Shown piece by piece: positions 25,569 to 34,851 of a DNA stretch of 64,000 bases (positions are counted from its first letter, which is position 1; every line of letters starts with the position of its first letter). The notes under the pieces were generated by a model. That model was not told the origin of the DNA. It saw only the letters and a list, made by a program, of their open reading frames with translations, and did not search any database. Where the stretch lies: positions 744,001-808,000 of the forward strand of contig NZ_CP108785.1 in the NCBI RefSeq assembly GCF_045207655.1, written 5' to 3'. The translations under genes and the position numbers were made by a program. The stretch comes from Embleya sp045207655. Its GTDB lineage: Bacteria > Actinomycetota > Actinomycetes > Streptomycetales > Streptomycetaceae.

Positions 25569-26716
25569 CGGGCGTTCCCCGCCACAGCCGAGACCCCCGC
25601 CGCGCCCGCGAGATCGCGCCGGGCGACCTCCTGCCGAACCAGCGGCAGGAGGTCCCGGCCGTAATCCACCGCGTCCTGCAGTGGGTCGTACCCCCGGATC
25701 AACAACGTGCTCACCCCGATGTCCACGTAGTCGAGCAACGCCTGCGCCACCGTCTCGGGCGTGCCCACCAGAGCTGTCGAGTTGCCCGCCGCGCCGGTCG
25801 CGGCGGCCGGCGCGGTCCACAGCGCGCGATCGTGCCGATCGGCCTTCGCCGCGGCGGCGAGCAGCCGCTGCGAACCGGCGTTCTGCGGCCGTGCGTCCGG
25901 TCCGACCGGCACAATCGGCCGCCATGTCCCCACGTAGGATCCGGCACCTGCGGCCCGGCTCCGGATGGTCCGCAGGATGTTGTGCGCGCGCTCCCACGCC
26001 TCCTCTTCGGTGCGGCCCAGGATCGGCCGGAAGGACACGCTGATCCGCGGCGGCTCCGCGCGCCCTGCGGCGGCCGCGCCGGCCCGGACCGAGGCGATCT
26101 GCTCGGCCGTCTCGGCCAGCGGCTCGCCCCACAGCGCGAACACGTCCGCGTGCCGACCACCGACCCGGTACGCCGCCGCGGAGGAGCCGCCGAAGTAGAT
26201 CGGGATGCGCGGTTGCTGCACCGGTCGCACTTCGGCGTGGTAGTCGGCGAATCGGTAGTACGGTCCGTCGTGATCGAAGGGCACCTCGCTGGTCCATGCC
26301 TTGACGAGGACGTCGAGGTAGTCGTCGCTGCGGGCGTAGCGCTCGTCCTTGGGCAGATAGTCGCCGTCGCGTCTCTGCTCGGTGTCGTGACCGCCGGTGA
26401 TGATGTGCACGGCGACCCGGCCGGCAGAGAACTGGTCGAGGGTGGCGAACGAGCGGGCGGCGAGCGTCGGAGCGACGAAGCCGGGCCGGTGGGCGACGAG
26501 CAGGCCGAGGCGTTCGGTGTGCGCGGCGACGTGCGCGGCGACCTGGCCGCCCTCGGGCGTGCCGGAGCCGTAGCCGATCAGGATCCGGTCGAAGCCGGCC
26601 TCCTCGTGTGCGCGGGCGAAGCGGCGGGTGTAGTCGGCGTCCACGACCGGTCCGGCAGCAGGCCGGGTCTCCGAGACGTCGGTGGTGCCGATCATGCCGA
26701 TGAATTCGACGGGCAT
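25565..26716 (-). CDS. LLM-class FMNH2-dependent monooxygenase (organosulfur type)
   Basis: A 383-aa luciferase-like enzyme of the SsuD/SfnG/DszA broad family. Starts MPVEFIGMIGTTDVSE, with DRILIGYGSGTPEG, AHRPGFVAPTLAAR, HIITGGHDTEQRRDGD, PIYFGGSSAAAYRVGGRHAD and ALWGEPL. Such enzymes oxygenate sulfones or sulfonates with FMNH2. Close paralogue of 28062-29147 (same MPVEFIG start and motif order), so the operon has two versions plus SsuD, implying different substrates. ATG 26716 lies 4 bp after the acyl-CoA dehydrogenase stop. Confidence 0.9.
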   Translation of the reverse strand: MPVEFIGMIGTTDVSETRPAAGPVVDADYTRRFARAHEEAGFDRILIGYGSGTPEGGQVAAHVAAHTERLGLLVAHRPGFVAPTLAARSFATLDQFSAGRVAVHIITGGHDTEQRRDGDYLPKDERYARSDDYLDVLVKAWTSEVPFDHDGPYYRFADYHAEVRPVQQPRIPIYFGGSSAAAYRVGGRHADVFALWGEPLAETAEQIASVRAGAAAAGRAEPPRISVSFRPILGRTEEEAWERAHNILRTIRSRAAGAGSYVGTWRPIVPVGPDARPQNAGSQRLLAAAAKADRHDRALWTAPAAATGAAGNSTALVGTPETVAQALLDYVDIGVSTLLIRGYDPLQDAVDYGRDLLPLVRQEVARRDLAGAAGVSAVAGNAR

Positions 26717-26720
26717 GTTG

Positions 26721-27920
26721 TCACTGGCCTTTCGAAAGGGGAGGTACGGCAGCGCGGCGGCGCAGCGCGGCCTGTCCGGTCGCGAGCAGGACCGTGTCGT
26801 CCTGGGGGGTGTGGATCCGGCTGCACAGCACGTCGCGCAGGTGGCGTTGCAGCGGGTTGGTGTTGCTGAGCGCGTTGTTGCCGATCAGCGCGACGGCCTG
26901 TTCGACCGCGCCGATCGCAGCGCGGGTGCCCAGCACCTTGGCGCCGGTGGACTGCTCGGCGGCCCCGGTCTCGCCGGCGTCCACGCCTGCGGCGAGTGCG
27001 GCCACCAGCCGTTCGGCACCGCTCAACGCGACGTCGATCTCACCGACCGCGCTTTGAAAGCGCGGCAGCGTGGCCAGCGGGGCGCCCAGCGCGGTGGGGA
27101 CGCGTTCGTGCAGGAAGCCGATCAGCCATTCCTGGGCGGCGCGGGCCACGCCGAGGTACAGGGCGGTGAGTCCGAGGCAGTTCCAGGCGCCGGCCGGCGC
27201 GTCCCGGCCGGCGTCGGCGCCGGGTGCGGCGAGCGAGGCGGTGTGGTCGAGCGGGATCCGGACGGCGTCGAAGTGCACGTCGTCGCTGCGGCTGGCCCGC
27301 AGGCCGAGGTGGTCCCAGGTCGGGCGGACGGTGATGCCCGGAGTGTCCGCGCGGACCAGGAAGGTGCCCACCCGGGTGGGTTGTTCGTCGGTGCGGGCCC
27401 AGACCAGCATCCAGCGCAGCGCGGCGGCCCCGGTGGAGAAGATCTTGTGCCCGGTCACCTCCCAGTGGTCGGCGCGCCGCCGGGCCGTCGTGGCGGGCAG
27501 GCCGCCGCGGACCGGGGTGCCCAATTCGGGTTCCACCCGCAGCGCGTTCACCAGAGTGGGCCCGCGACCGAACTCTGCCAGCAGGTCCGCGTAGACCCCG
27601 GCGGGCCAGTGCAGGGTACGGGCCTGCCCGGCGTGGGCGAACAGCGTCATCGCGGCGATCAGGGCGACTGCGGGATCCCCCGCGCCGAGCGCGCGCAGGA
27701 TCCGTACGGTGTCGGCCAATCCGCCGCCCGGGCCGCCGAATCGAGCCCCCACTGTGGCGGTCAGCAGGCTCGCTCGGTAGACCTGCTCGATGCCCTCGTG
27801 AGGCAGCGACGCGTCCCGGTCGTGCTGCTCGGCTCGCGCGGCGAGTGCGGCGGTGACGGCGTCCAACTCGGCCCAGCGTGGCGGCGGAAACGTCGGGATC
27901 CGCGGTGGCGGTGAGGTCAT
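26721..27920 (-). CDS. Acyl-CoA dehydrogenase-fold flavoprotein (SfnB/DszC-like)
   Basis: A 399-aa protein of the acyl-CoA dehydrogenase fold with VGARFGGPGGGLADTVRILR, VTGHKIFSTGAAALRWMLVW, WDHLGLRASRSDDVHFDAVRIP, and a C-terminal NTNPLQRHLRDV..HTPQDD segment. These features fit the sulfur-acquisition branch (SfnB, DszC), many of which act as FMNH2-dependent monooxygenases rather than dehydrogenases. ATG 27920 follows CGGAGAC. It sits between the two paralogous LLM enzymes, supporting a role in sulfone/thioether oxidation; true substrate unknown. Confidence 0.88.
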   Translation of the reverse strand: MTSPPPRIPTFPPPRWAELDAVTAALAARAEQHDRDASLPHEGIEQVYRASLLTATVGARFGGPGGGLADTVRILRALGAGDPAVALIAAMTLFAHAGQARTLHWPAGVYADLLAEFGRGPTLVNALRVEPELGTPVRGGLPATTARRRADHWEVTGHKIFSTGAAALRWMLVWARTDEQPTRVGTFLVRADTPGITVRPTWDHLGLRASRSDDVHFDAVRIPLDHTASLAAPGADAGRDAPAGAWNCLGLTALYLGVARAAQEWLIGFLHERVPTALGAPLATLPRFQSAVGEIDVALSGAERLVAALAAGVDAGETGAAEQSTGAKVLGTRAAIGAVEQAVALIGNNALSNTNPLQRHLRDVLCSRIHTPQDDTVLLATGQAALRRRAAVPPLSKGQ

Positions 27921-28061
27921 CGGTCGGTCTCCGTGTGGTCGGGGTTCGGCCAGGTGGGCGGGGCGTCGGGTCGTCGGGATGCGGCAGCACCTCGGTGCCA
28001 CCGCCTGCGGCGCGGCGGACCGCGAATGCGCCCCGGTGCGCGGTGGTGGCCGGGCCGGCGC

Positions 28062-29147
28062 TCATCCGCCGCCGACTCCGGCCGGCACACCTCGGTCGGT
28101 CTGCTCGCGGACCAGGGTGACCAGGCGGCTGTAGGCCCGGGCGTCGGCCGGCGGGTCGAAGCCGCGGATCAGCAGAGTGTCGACACCCAGCGTCGTGTAG
28201 TCGACCAGTGATTCGGCGACCTGTTCGTACGAGCCCACCAGCGCCGTGGAGTTGCCGGCCGCGCCGGTGACCTTGGCGACCGCCGTCCACAACCGCTTGT
28301 CGTGCACGTCGCCCTGGGCGGCGTAGTCGAGCAGCCGTCGGGAACCCTCCTGGGCGGAGTGGTCCAGGTTGAACTCGCGGCGCAGGTCGCCCACCCGCTC
28401 CCGGGTCAGCCGCAGGATGTCGGCGGCCCGCTCCCAGGCGGCGGTCTCGGTCTCAGCCGGGATCGGTCGCAGGCTCACGCTGAACGCCGGCGTCCGACCG
28501 TACGGCTCGGCGGCGGCCCGAACCTGGCTGATCCGTTCGGCGATCCCGGCCAGCGGCTCGCCCCAGAAGGCGTACACGTCGGCGTGCCGGCCGCCGACGC
28601 GGACCGCGTCCGGGGAGGCGCCGCCGAAGTAGATCGGGATGGGGGTCCGCGGCCGGACGCCGGACAGCGCGCCCTTGACCGTGTAGAACTCGCCGGTGTG
28701 GTCGAAGGGTTCGGTCGATTCCCAGGTGCGTCGGACGACCTGGAGGAAGTCGTCGGTGCGCCGGTAGCGGGTGGGCTTGTCGCTCAGGTCGCCGTCCCGG
28801 GCCTGGTCGGCGTCGTCGCCGCCGGTGATCACGTGCAGCGCGACCCGGCCGGGGTGGAACGCGTCGAGGGTGGCGAACTTGCGGGCGGCCAGGGTGGGCG
28901 AGACGAATCCGGGTCGGTGCGCGAGCAGCACGCCCAGGCGGCTGGTGTGGGTGAGGATCTGGTCGGCGACGGTGAAGCCGTCCGGGCTGGCCGAGGAGTG
29001 CGCGACCAGCACTCGATCGAAGCCGGACTCCTCGTGTGCCAAGGCGAGTTCGCGCAGGTAGGCGGGTTGTACGGCTGGTCCGGTGGTCTGGGTGTCGGTT
29101 TCGCTGAAGGGCTTGGTCGCGGCGATGCCGATGAACTCGACGGGCAT
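28062..29147 (-). CDS. LLM-class FMNH2-dependent monooxygenase, paralogue
   Basis: A 361-aa luciferase-like enzyme. MPVEFIGIAATKPFSETDTQ start, RVLVAHSSASPDGF, AHRPGFVSPTLAARKFATLD, HVITGGDDADQARDGD, PIYFGGASPDAVRVGGRHAD and AFWGEPL. Same subfamily as 25565-26716 but shorter at the C-terminus. First enzyme gene after the transporter, 49 bp from the ATPase stop. The predicted reaction is FMNH2-dependent oxygenation of an imported organosulfur compound. Confidence 0.9.
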   Translation of the reverse strand: MPVEFIGIAATKPFSETDTQTTGPAVQPAYLRELALAHEESGFDRVLVAHSSASPDGFTVADQILTHTSRLGVLLAHRPGFVSPTLAARKFATLDAFHPGRVALHVITGGDDADQARDGDLSDKPTRYRRTDDFLQVVRRTWESTEPFDHTGEFYTVKGALSGVRPRTPIPIYFGGASPDAVRVGGRHADVYAFWGEPLAGIAERISQVRAAAEPYGRTPAFSVSLRPIPAETETAAWERAADILRLTRERVGDLRREFNLDHSAQEGSRRLLDYAAQGDVHDKRLWTAVAKVTGAAGNSTALVGSYEQVAESLVDYTTLGVDTLLIRGFDPPADARAYSRLVTLVREQTDRGVPAGVGGG

Positions 29148-29196
29148 GGTGGTGCTCCGATGCGCGGAGGGAGGCGGGATGGTGAACGGGGTGTGG

Positions 29197-30240
29197 TCAG
29201 GGTGTTTCGGCGGCGAGACCGGCCCGCCACGTGCTCGCGTGGTGGCAGGCCGCGGTGCGTGCGGCGCCGTGCTCGCGGGTGGCCGGTGCGGTCCGGCAGT
29301 CGTCGGTCGCGAAAGGGCAGCGGTGTGCGAACACGCAGGCGTCGTCCGGGGGTTGCCGGATCCAGCCGGCCCGAGGCCCACTCGGGCGCAGCCGGGCGAC
29401 GCCGAGTCCGCTCTCTTGGCGGACGCTGGGCGCCGACGCGGTGAGCAGCGCGGTGTACGGGTGCAGCGGATCGCTCAGGACTTGTTCGGACGGGCCCTGC
29501 TCGACCACCCGGCCCCGGTACAGCACGGCGATCCGGTCCGCGATTCCGGCCAGCGAGCCGAGGTCGTGCGAGATGACCACCACGGCCGGGCCGAGCGTGC
29601 GGCGCAGGTCGTCGAGCAGGGACAGGACGTGGTTGCGGGTGGAGGCGTCCAGGGCGCTGACCGGTTCGTCGGCGAGCAGCAGCCGGGGCCGGGTGACCAC
29701 GGCCCGGGCCAGGGACACCCGTTGGCGCTGTCCGCCGGAGAGCCGGCCGGGCGTGCGGGTGTCGAACTCCGCGGGCAGTCCGACCTGTTCGAGTGCGTGG
29801 CGGACCCGGGCCGCGCGCTCGCCCCGGTCCACGAGGCCGCTGACGGTGAGCGGTTCGGCGACGATCTCGGCGACGGTCAGGTCGGGGTCGAGCGAGCGCA
29901 GCGGGTCCTGGAACATGTACTGCACGCTTCCGCTGCGACGCAGTTCGCGCAGCGCTTTCCCCCGCAGCCCGGTGACCGGCGTGCCGTTCAGGGTGATCCG
30001 GCCGGACCGCACGGGGGCCAGGCCCACCACGGCGCGGGCCAGCGTGGTCTTGCCGGATCCGGTCTCGCCGATCACGCCGAGGATCTCGCCGGCCCGGGCG
30101 TCGAGGAAGACGTTGTCCAGGACGGGTTCGACGGCCCGGCCCCGGCGTGCGCCGTAGGCCACGCAAAGGCCGCGGATCTCCAGCACCGGGTCGGCGACGG
30201 CGGGTTGTACGCGTGGGGTCTCGGTCGCGGTGACGGTCAT
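29197..30240 (-). CDS. Peptide/organosulfur ABC transporter ATPase (OppF type)
   Basis: A 347-aa nucleotide-binding subunit with Walker A GETGSGKTTL, Q-loop MFQDPLRSLDP, signature LSGGQRQRVSLARA, Walker B LLLADEPVSAL and H-loop VISHD. The C-terminal extension has the oligopeptide-transporter cysteine pattern (CVFAHRCPFATDDC). ATG 30240 overlaps the stop of the upstream permease-ATPase fusion (ATGA), so subunit synthesis is coupled. Pairs with the ATPase half of the fusion as a heterodimer. Confidence 0.93.
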   Translation of the reverse strand: MTVTATETPRVQPAVADPVLEIRGLCVAYGARRGRAVEPVLDNVFLDARAGEILGVIGETGSGKTTLARAVVGLAPVRSGRITLNGTPVTGLRGKALRELRRSGSVQYMFQDPLRSLDPDLTVAEIVAEPLTVSGLVDRGERAARVRHALEQVGLPAEFDTRTPGRLSGGQRQRVSLARAVVTRPRLLLADEPVSALDASTRNHVLSLLDDLRRTLGPAVVVISHDLGSLAGIADRIAVLYRGRVVEQGPSEQVLSDPLHPYTALLTASAPSVRQESGLGVARLRPSGPRAGWIRQPPDDACVFAHRCPFATDDCRTAPATREHGAARTAACHHASTWRAGLAAETP

Positions 30241-32261
30241 GCGTCCACCTCCTGGAGTCGGGGTCGGTCCGGACGCTGTGCGCGCCCGGCCCGGTCCGCC
30301 GCGGCGAAGGCGGCGCGCACGGCCGGTTCGTCGGCCCGGACGCAGCGCACCCGACGCCCGTCGGCGCGTTCGGTCAGCCCCACCGACGCCCGGGTGCACG
30401 CGGGGGCGGCGAAGGCGCAGCGGTCGGCGAATCGGCAGCCCGGCGAGGTGGCGCCGGGCTCCGGCGGGCGGCCGGGGATCACCGCGAGGTCGCGGCGGTG
30501 CCAGTCGCCGATCGAGGCGACCCGCAGCAGTGCCTCGGTGTAGGGATGGGCGGGTGCGGCGATCACCTCGGCGGTGGGGCCCTCCTCGACGATCTCGCCG
30601 GCGTAGAAGACCAGGATCCGGTCGCAGACCTCGGCGACCACCGCGAGGTCGTGGGTGACCAGGAGGAGGGCGAGGCCGCGTTCGGCGCGTAGGCCGGCGA
30701 GCAGTTCGAGCACCTCGGCTTGGACGACGGTGTCCAGCGCGGTGGTGGCCTCGTCGGCGACCAGGAGTTCGGGTTCGCAGCCGACGGCGATGGCGATCAG
30801 GACACGTTGCAGCATTCCGCCGGAGAGTTCGTGCGGGTAGCGGTGGTACAAGTCGGCGGGTCGTTGCAGGCCGACCGAGGCGAACAGTTCGATCGCACGG
30901 GTCCGGGCGGCGGCACGGTCGAGGCCGAGTCGTACGCGCAGCGGTTCGGCCAGTTGTCGGCCGACGGTCAGCGAGGGGTTCAGGTAGGAGGCCGGGTCCT
31001 GGAAGACTGCGCCGAGTCGGGTGCCACGGACCTGCTCCCACTGGCGCGCGGTCAGCGCGGTGAGGTCGGTGCCGGCCAGGTCGATCCGGCCGGCGGCGAC
31101 TGCCACGCCGGGGGCGGCGACACCGAGCACGGAGCGGCAGGTCAGCGTCTTGCCGCTGCCGGACTCGCCGACGATGCCGACGGCTTCGCCGGCGTGTACA
31201 CGAAAGGCCACGTCGCGCACGGCCTCGGTGCGGGCCGCGCCGACGGTGATGTGCAGCCCTTCGACGGTGAGCACGGCGGGGCGTGGGGGCGGTGCGGGGG
31301 AAGCGGTCGGCGGGGCGGGGTTCTCGGGGGGTGACGTGATCGGTGCGGCCGGTCGGTCGGTCGATGGTGGTGGTGGTGGTGACATCGCGGTCCTCCTTCC
31401 ACGCGCCGGATCGGGGGGATCGGGTCGGGTCGGGGGTGGTTCGTCGCCGGCGGCGCCGCCGTCGCGGACGGCGTCCGCGAGCAGGTTGAGCGCGCCGACG
31501 GTGAGCATGATCACCGCGGCCGGGAAGATCGGGGCCCAGGGTTGCTGCGCGAGATAGCCCAGATCGGCAGCGAGCATGCCGCCCCAGGTGGGCGTCGGGG
31601 GTTGGACGCCGACTCCCAGGAAGGTGAGCGAGGCGACCACGAGCAGGGCGTTCCCCAGAGCCTGGGCGGTGGTCACCGCCACGGTGGGCAGTACCTTCGA
31701 CCACAGGTGGGTGCGCAGGATCCAGCGCCGCGAGGCGCCCATCAGTTCGGCCGCCTGGATGTACTGCGCCTGGGTGAAGCCGAGTGCGGCGGCGCGGGTG
31801 ACCCGGAAGAACAGCGGTGCGAGCAGCACGCCGAGCGCGAGCATCGCCTGGTGCAGGCCGTTGCCGAAGACGCCGACGGCGGCGATCACGAAGAGCGTGA
31901 ACGGCAGCGTCATCAGCGCGTCCACCACGCGCAACGAGATCCAGGCGAAGGTCCGCCCCAGCCAGAGCGAGGCGATCCCGGGGACGACGCCGAGCAGCAT
32001 CGCCGCCCCCACCGCCTCCAGGGCGCCCAGGACCGAGTCGCCGGTGCCGGCCAGGAGCCGGCTCAGTACGTCACGGCCCAGGTAGTCGGTGCCGAGCGGG
32101 TGTCCGGCGTCGGGGCCGCGGAGCATGTTCGCGGTGTCCTGGGCAAGCGGGTCCCGCGGGGCGAGGTCGGCGCCGAACACGGTGAGCAGGGCGACGATCA
32201 CGAGGACCGGGAGCGCGATCCTGGCAGTGCGCAGCCGCGCGGCGCGGCGCAGGGTTCTCAT
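30237..32261 (-). CDS. ABC transporter permease-ATPase fusion (DppC-DppD type)
   Basis: A single 674-aa frame. Residues 1 to about 270 are a DppC-like permease (LAPRDPLAQD, GTDYLGRDVLSRLLAG, EAA loop AAELMGASRRWILRTHL, several TM helices). After a Pro/Asp-rich linker comes MSPPPPPSTDRP and a complete OppD-like ATPase with GESGSGKTLT, QDPASYLNP, LSGGMLQRVLIAIA and VADEATTAL, ending in a Cys-rich CRFADRCAFAAPAC segment. No stop separates them. An AAGGAGG lies 6 bp before the internal ATG (31385), so a free ATPase may also be made. Fused permease/ATPase proteins are known in actinomycetes. Start ATG overlaps the permease stop upstream. Confidence 0.92.
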   Translation of the reverse strand: MRTLRRAARLRTARIALPVLVIVALLTVFGADLAPRDPLAQDTANMLRGPDAGHPLGTDYLGRDVLSRLLAGTGDSVLGALEAVGAAMLLGVVPGIASLWLGRTFAWISLRVVDALMTLPFTLFVIAAVGVFGNGLHQAMLALGVLLAPLFFRVTRAAALGFTQAQYIQAAELMGASRRWILRTHLWSKVLPTVAVTTAQALGNALLVVASLTFLGVGVQPPTPTWGGMLAADLGYLAQQPWAPIFPAAVIMLTVGALNLLADAVRDGGAAGDEPPPTRPDPPDPARGRRTAMSPPPPPSTDRPAAPITSPPENPAPPTASPAPPPRPAVLTVEGLHITVGAARTEAVRDVAFRVHAGEAVGIVGESGSGKTLTCRSVLGVAAPGVAVAAGRIDLAGTDLTALTARQWEQVRGTRLGAVFQDPASYLNPSLTVGRQLAEPLRVRLGLDRAAARTRAIELFASVGLQRPADLYHRYPHELSGGMLQRVLIAIAVGCEPELLVADEATTALDTVVQAEVLELLAGLRAERGLALLLVTHDLAVVAEVCDRILVFYAGEIVEEGPTAEVIAAPAHPYTEALLRVASIGDWHRRDLAVIPGRPPEPGATSPGCRFADRCAFAAPACTRASVGLTERADGRRVRCVRADEPAVRAAFAAADRAGRAQRPDRPRLQEVDA
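31383..31397 (-). promoter_or_regulatory. Internal Shine-Dalgarno and start within the fusion gene
   Basis: GGAAGGAGGACCGCG precedes an in-frame ATG that starts the ATPase domain at MSPPPP. It is one of the strongest SD sequences in the operon although it lies inside an open reading frame. Confidence 0.6.
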
Positions 32262-33310
32262 CTCGCCGCCCCCTTGGGGGTGCCGGCCGCGACCGGCCGG
32301 CGGGCGGCGGGGTTCAACGCGAGCATTCCGGCGTCGACGACCAGGTTGGCGACCAGCACGACGGCGACTGTCGCCAGCAACGTGCCCTGAATCAGCGGGA
32401 CATCGTGCTGTTCGGCGGCCTGGAGAGACAGTCGGGCGATGCCGGGGAGGTTGAAGATCCGTTCGGTGACCACCGCCCCGCCGATGAGCATCGGCACGCT
32501 CATTCCCAGCGCGGTCACCGCCGGTCCGGCCGAGTTGCGCAGCGCGTGGCCGAACAGCACCCGGCGCGCGGGAAGTCCGCGCATCACCGCGCCGGTGACG
32601 TAGTTCTCGCGCAGCACGCCGACCAGCGAGGTACGCAGTTGGCGGGCGATCGCCGCCGCCGCGTCCAGGCTCAGCGCCAGAGCGGGCAGCACGGCGAACC
32701 GCAGCCACTGGAGAGGGTCCTGGCCGAACGGCACGTAGCCGCCGGTGGGAAGCAGCTTCGTCTGTACCGAGACCACCGAGATCAGCGCGATGGCGATCAC
32801 GAATGCCGGCAGGGTGCCCAGGATCGAGCAGGTCCCGGTGACCGCCATGTCGAGCCGGCCGCCGTTGCTGCGGGCGGCGGCGATTCCGGCGGTGCCGCCG
32901 AGCAGGACGGCGAACAGCAGCGCAAGCGCGGCGATGGACAGGGTCACCGGCAGAGCGGCGGCGATGCTGTCCGACACCGGGACGGTGGTGAACCAGGAGC
33001 GGCCCAGATCCCCGGTGAGCGCGTTGCCCAACCAGCTCGCGAACTGCACGGGTTCGGGTCGGTCCAGGCCGAATTCGTGGTTCATCCGGTCGATGTCGGC
33101 CGGGGTCGCGGTCTCGCCGAGCACGGCCGCACCGGGGTTGGCCTCGGACAGGGCGCCCAGACCGAAGGTGAGCGCGGAGGCGATCAGGAACACCGTGGCC
33201 GCGCTCAGCAGCGCCTTGCCCAGCGGGCGCGGGGCGCGCGCGGCGCGGCGGACGAGCAGTCGCCCCACGCCCGTCGACGGCGCTCCGGCGGGCGACAGCA
33301 CGGCCGTCAC
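32258..33310 (-). CDS. ABC transporter permease (DppB type)
   Basis: A 350-aa inner-membrane permease of the peptide/nickel importer class. Signature regions are RMNHEFGLDRPEPVQFASWL, GDLGRSWFTTVPV, the TM helices through LSIAALALLFAVLLGG, and the EAA-type loop RENYVTGAVMRGLPARRVLFGHALRN. Start GTG overlaps the binding-protein stop (GTGA), and its stop overlaps the next start. The unusually basic first 30 residues are probably cytoplasmic. Confidence 0.92.
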   Translation of the reverse strand: MTAVLSPAGAPSTGVGRLLVRRAARAPRPLGKALLSAATVFLIASALTFGLGALSEANPGAAVLGETATPADIDRMNHEFGLDRPEPVQFASWLGNALTGDLGRSWFTTVPVSDSIAAALPVTLSIAALALLFAVLLGGTAGIAAARSNGGRLDMAVTGTCSILGTLPAFVIAIALISVVSVQTKLLPTGGYVPFGQDPLQWLRFAVLPALALSLDAAAAIARQLRTSLVGVLRENYVTGAVMRGLPARRVLFGHALRNSAGPAVTALGMSVPMLIGGAVVTERIFNLPGIARLSLQAAEQHDVPLIQGTLLATVAVVLVANLVVDAGMLALNPAARRPVAAGTPKGAAR

Positions 33311-34851
33311 GGCGCGGTCACCCCCTCGAAGCGTTGCACGACGGTGAAGGCCGGGATGGCCGAGACGGAGCGCTGCCGGGCCAGGATCCTGGGCACCGAG
33401 TAGAGGAAGACGTTGGGCATGGTCCGCACCGCCAGCGCGGTGGCGGCCTGGAGGTTGGCCGGGTAGTTCGGTGAGTCCAGCGGCGTTCTGGTGACCTTGT
33501 CGACGGCGGCGGTCAGTTCGGGGGGTGTGCTGCGGCCGGGGTTCATCAGGCCCTGCTCGCCGAAGAGCACCTGGAATGCCTGCACGGCCGAGTCGCGGCC
33601 GGCGAACTGGTCGGTGAACAGCGCCTTGGAGTGCTGGATGTAGACGATCTGGGTGGCCTGCGCGGTCGGGATGACCTCGATGGTGGTCTTGATCCCGACC
33701 TCCTTGAGTTGGGCCTGCAACTGCTCGGGCAGGCCCTGGGTGGCGGAGGTGGTGATGGTCAGTTCCACCCCGTCGGGGTGGCCGGCACGGGCCAGGAGTT
33801 CACGGGCTTTGACCGGGTCGTGGGGGAACAGGTCGGCGGAGCCCGGGTCGTAGCCCACGTAGCCCTTGGGGAAGGGCTGGTAACTGACCTCGCCGAGGCC
33901 GAACTGCTGGGTCTTGAGCAGGGCTTCGCGATCGATGGCGTGCTTGAGCGCTTGGACGACCAGCGGGTTGTCGAACGGCGCCTTGGCCGAGTTGATGTCC
34001 AGCACCGCGACCACCAGGGACGGGATGACCTGGACCTCCAGGCCCGCCGCCTTGGCTGCCGCGACCTGGCTGCCGGGGATCTGCGCGACGTTGTACTGCC
34101 CGGACTGGAGCGCGGCGACGACCGTGGCCGGGTCGGGCAGCGGGTAGATCTCGAAGCCCTCCACCTTGATCGCGGCCGCGTCCCAGTAGCCGGGGTTGCG
34201 CTTGAGCACGGCCCTGGCGTTCTGGGTGTAGGAGGTGAGCGTGAACGGACCGGCGCCTGCCGGGCGGGTGGCCAGGCCGGCGGGGTCGGTCTCGAACGCC
34301 TTCGGGCTGACGATCATCCCGGTCTTGCCGGCGAGCAGGCTGGGCAGTTGGTAGTCGGCCTGGGTGAGCCCGAGCACCACGGTCAGCGGGTCCGGGGCGG
34401 TGATCTCCTTGATTCGCACCAGTTGTGGCGCGACCAAGGACTTGGGGTCGCTCCTGCCTCGGTCCAGGCTCTTCTTGACGGCGGTCGCATCCAGCGGGGA
34501 GCCGTCGGCGAAGGTCAGCCCGGGGCGCAGGGTGAAGGTGATGACGGTGCCGTCGGCGTTGTATTTCCAGCCGGTTGCGAGTGCCGGAACCGGGTCGCCC
34601 TTCTCGTCGAGCTTGGTCAGGCCCGCGTAGACCAGCGAAAGGTCGTGCACGTCCCAGCCCGCCGAGGAGAAGACCGGGTCCCAGGAGGTCGGCAGGGACC
34701 AGCCCCATTTGATCGTCCCTCCGCCTGCCCTGCCGGCGGCCGTGCCGTCGGCACCGCACGCGGCCAGAGCGAGAGCGGCGCCGGCGCCGAGCCCGAGGCC
34801 CAGGAAGGAGCGTCTGCCGAGTGTGGAGGTCGTGCTGCGGGAAGCGTTCAT
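33307..34851 (-). CDS. ABC transporter substrate-binding lipoprotein (family 5), Tat signal
   Basis: A 514-aa family-5 solute-binding protein. The N-terminus carries a twin-arginine signal (LGRRSFLGLGLGAGAALAL) with lipobox LAAC. Domain features: WGWSLPTSWDPVFSSAGWDV, LTKLDEKGDPVPALATGWKY, TFTLRPGLTFADGSPLDA, and KHAIDREALLKTQQFG. The family carries peptides, nickel, opines and, in several sulfur-starvation operons, organosulfur compounds or glutathione; the neighbours favour the last. First structural gene of the operon, 370 nt after the leader peptide. ATG follows AAAGGTGA. Confidence 0.92.
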   Translation of the reverse strand: MNASRSTTSTLGRRSFLGLGLGAGAALALAACGADGTAAGRAGGGTIKWGWSLPTSWDPVFSSAGWDVHDLSLVYAGLTKLDEKGDPVPALATGWKYNADGTVITFTLRPGLTFADGSPLDATAVKKSLDRGRSDPKSLVAPQLVRIKEITAPDPLTVVLGLTQADYQLPSLLAGKTGMIVSPKAFETDPAGLATRPAGAGPFTLTSYTQNARAVLKRNPGYWDAAAIKVEGFEIYPLPDPATVVAALQSGQYNVAQIPGSQVAAAKAAGLEVQVIPSLVVAVLDINSAKAPFDNPLVVQALKHAIDREALLKTQQFGLGEVSYQPFPKGYVGYDPGSADLFPHDPVKARELLARAGHPDGVELTITTSATQGLPEQLQAQLKEVGIKTTIEVIPTAQATQIVYIQHSKALFTDQFAGRDSAVQAFQVLFGEQGLMNPGRSTPPELTAAVDKVTRTPLDSPNYPANLQAATALAVRTMPNVFLYSVPRILARQRSVSAIPAFTVVQRFEGVTAP

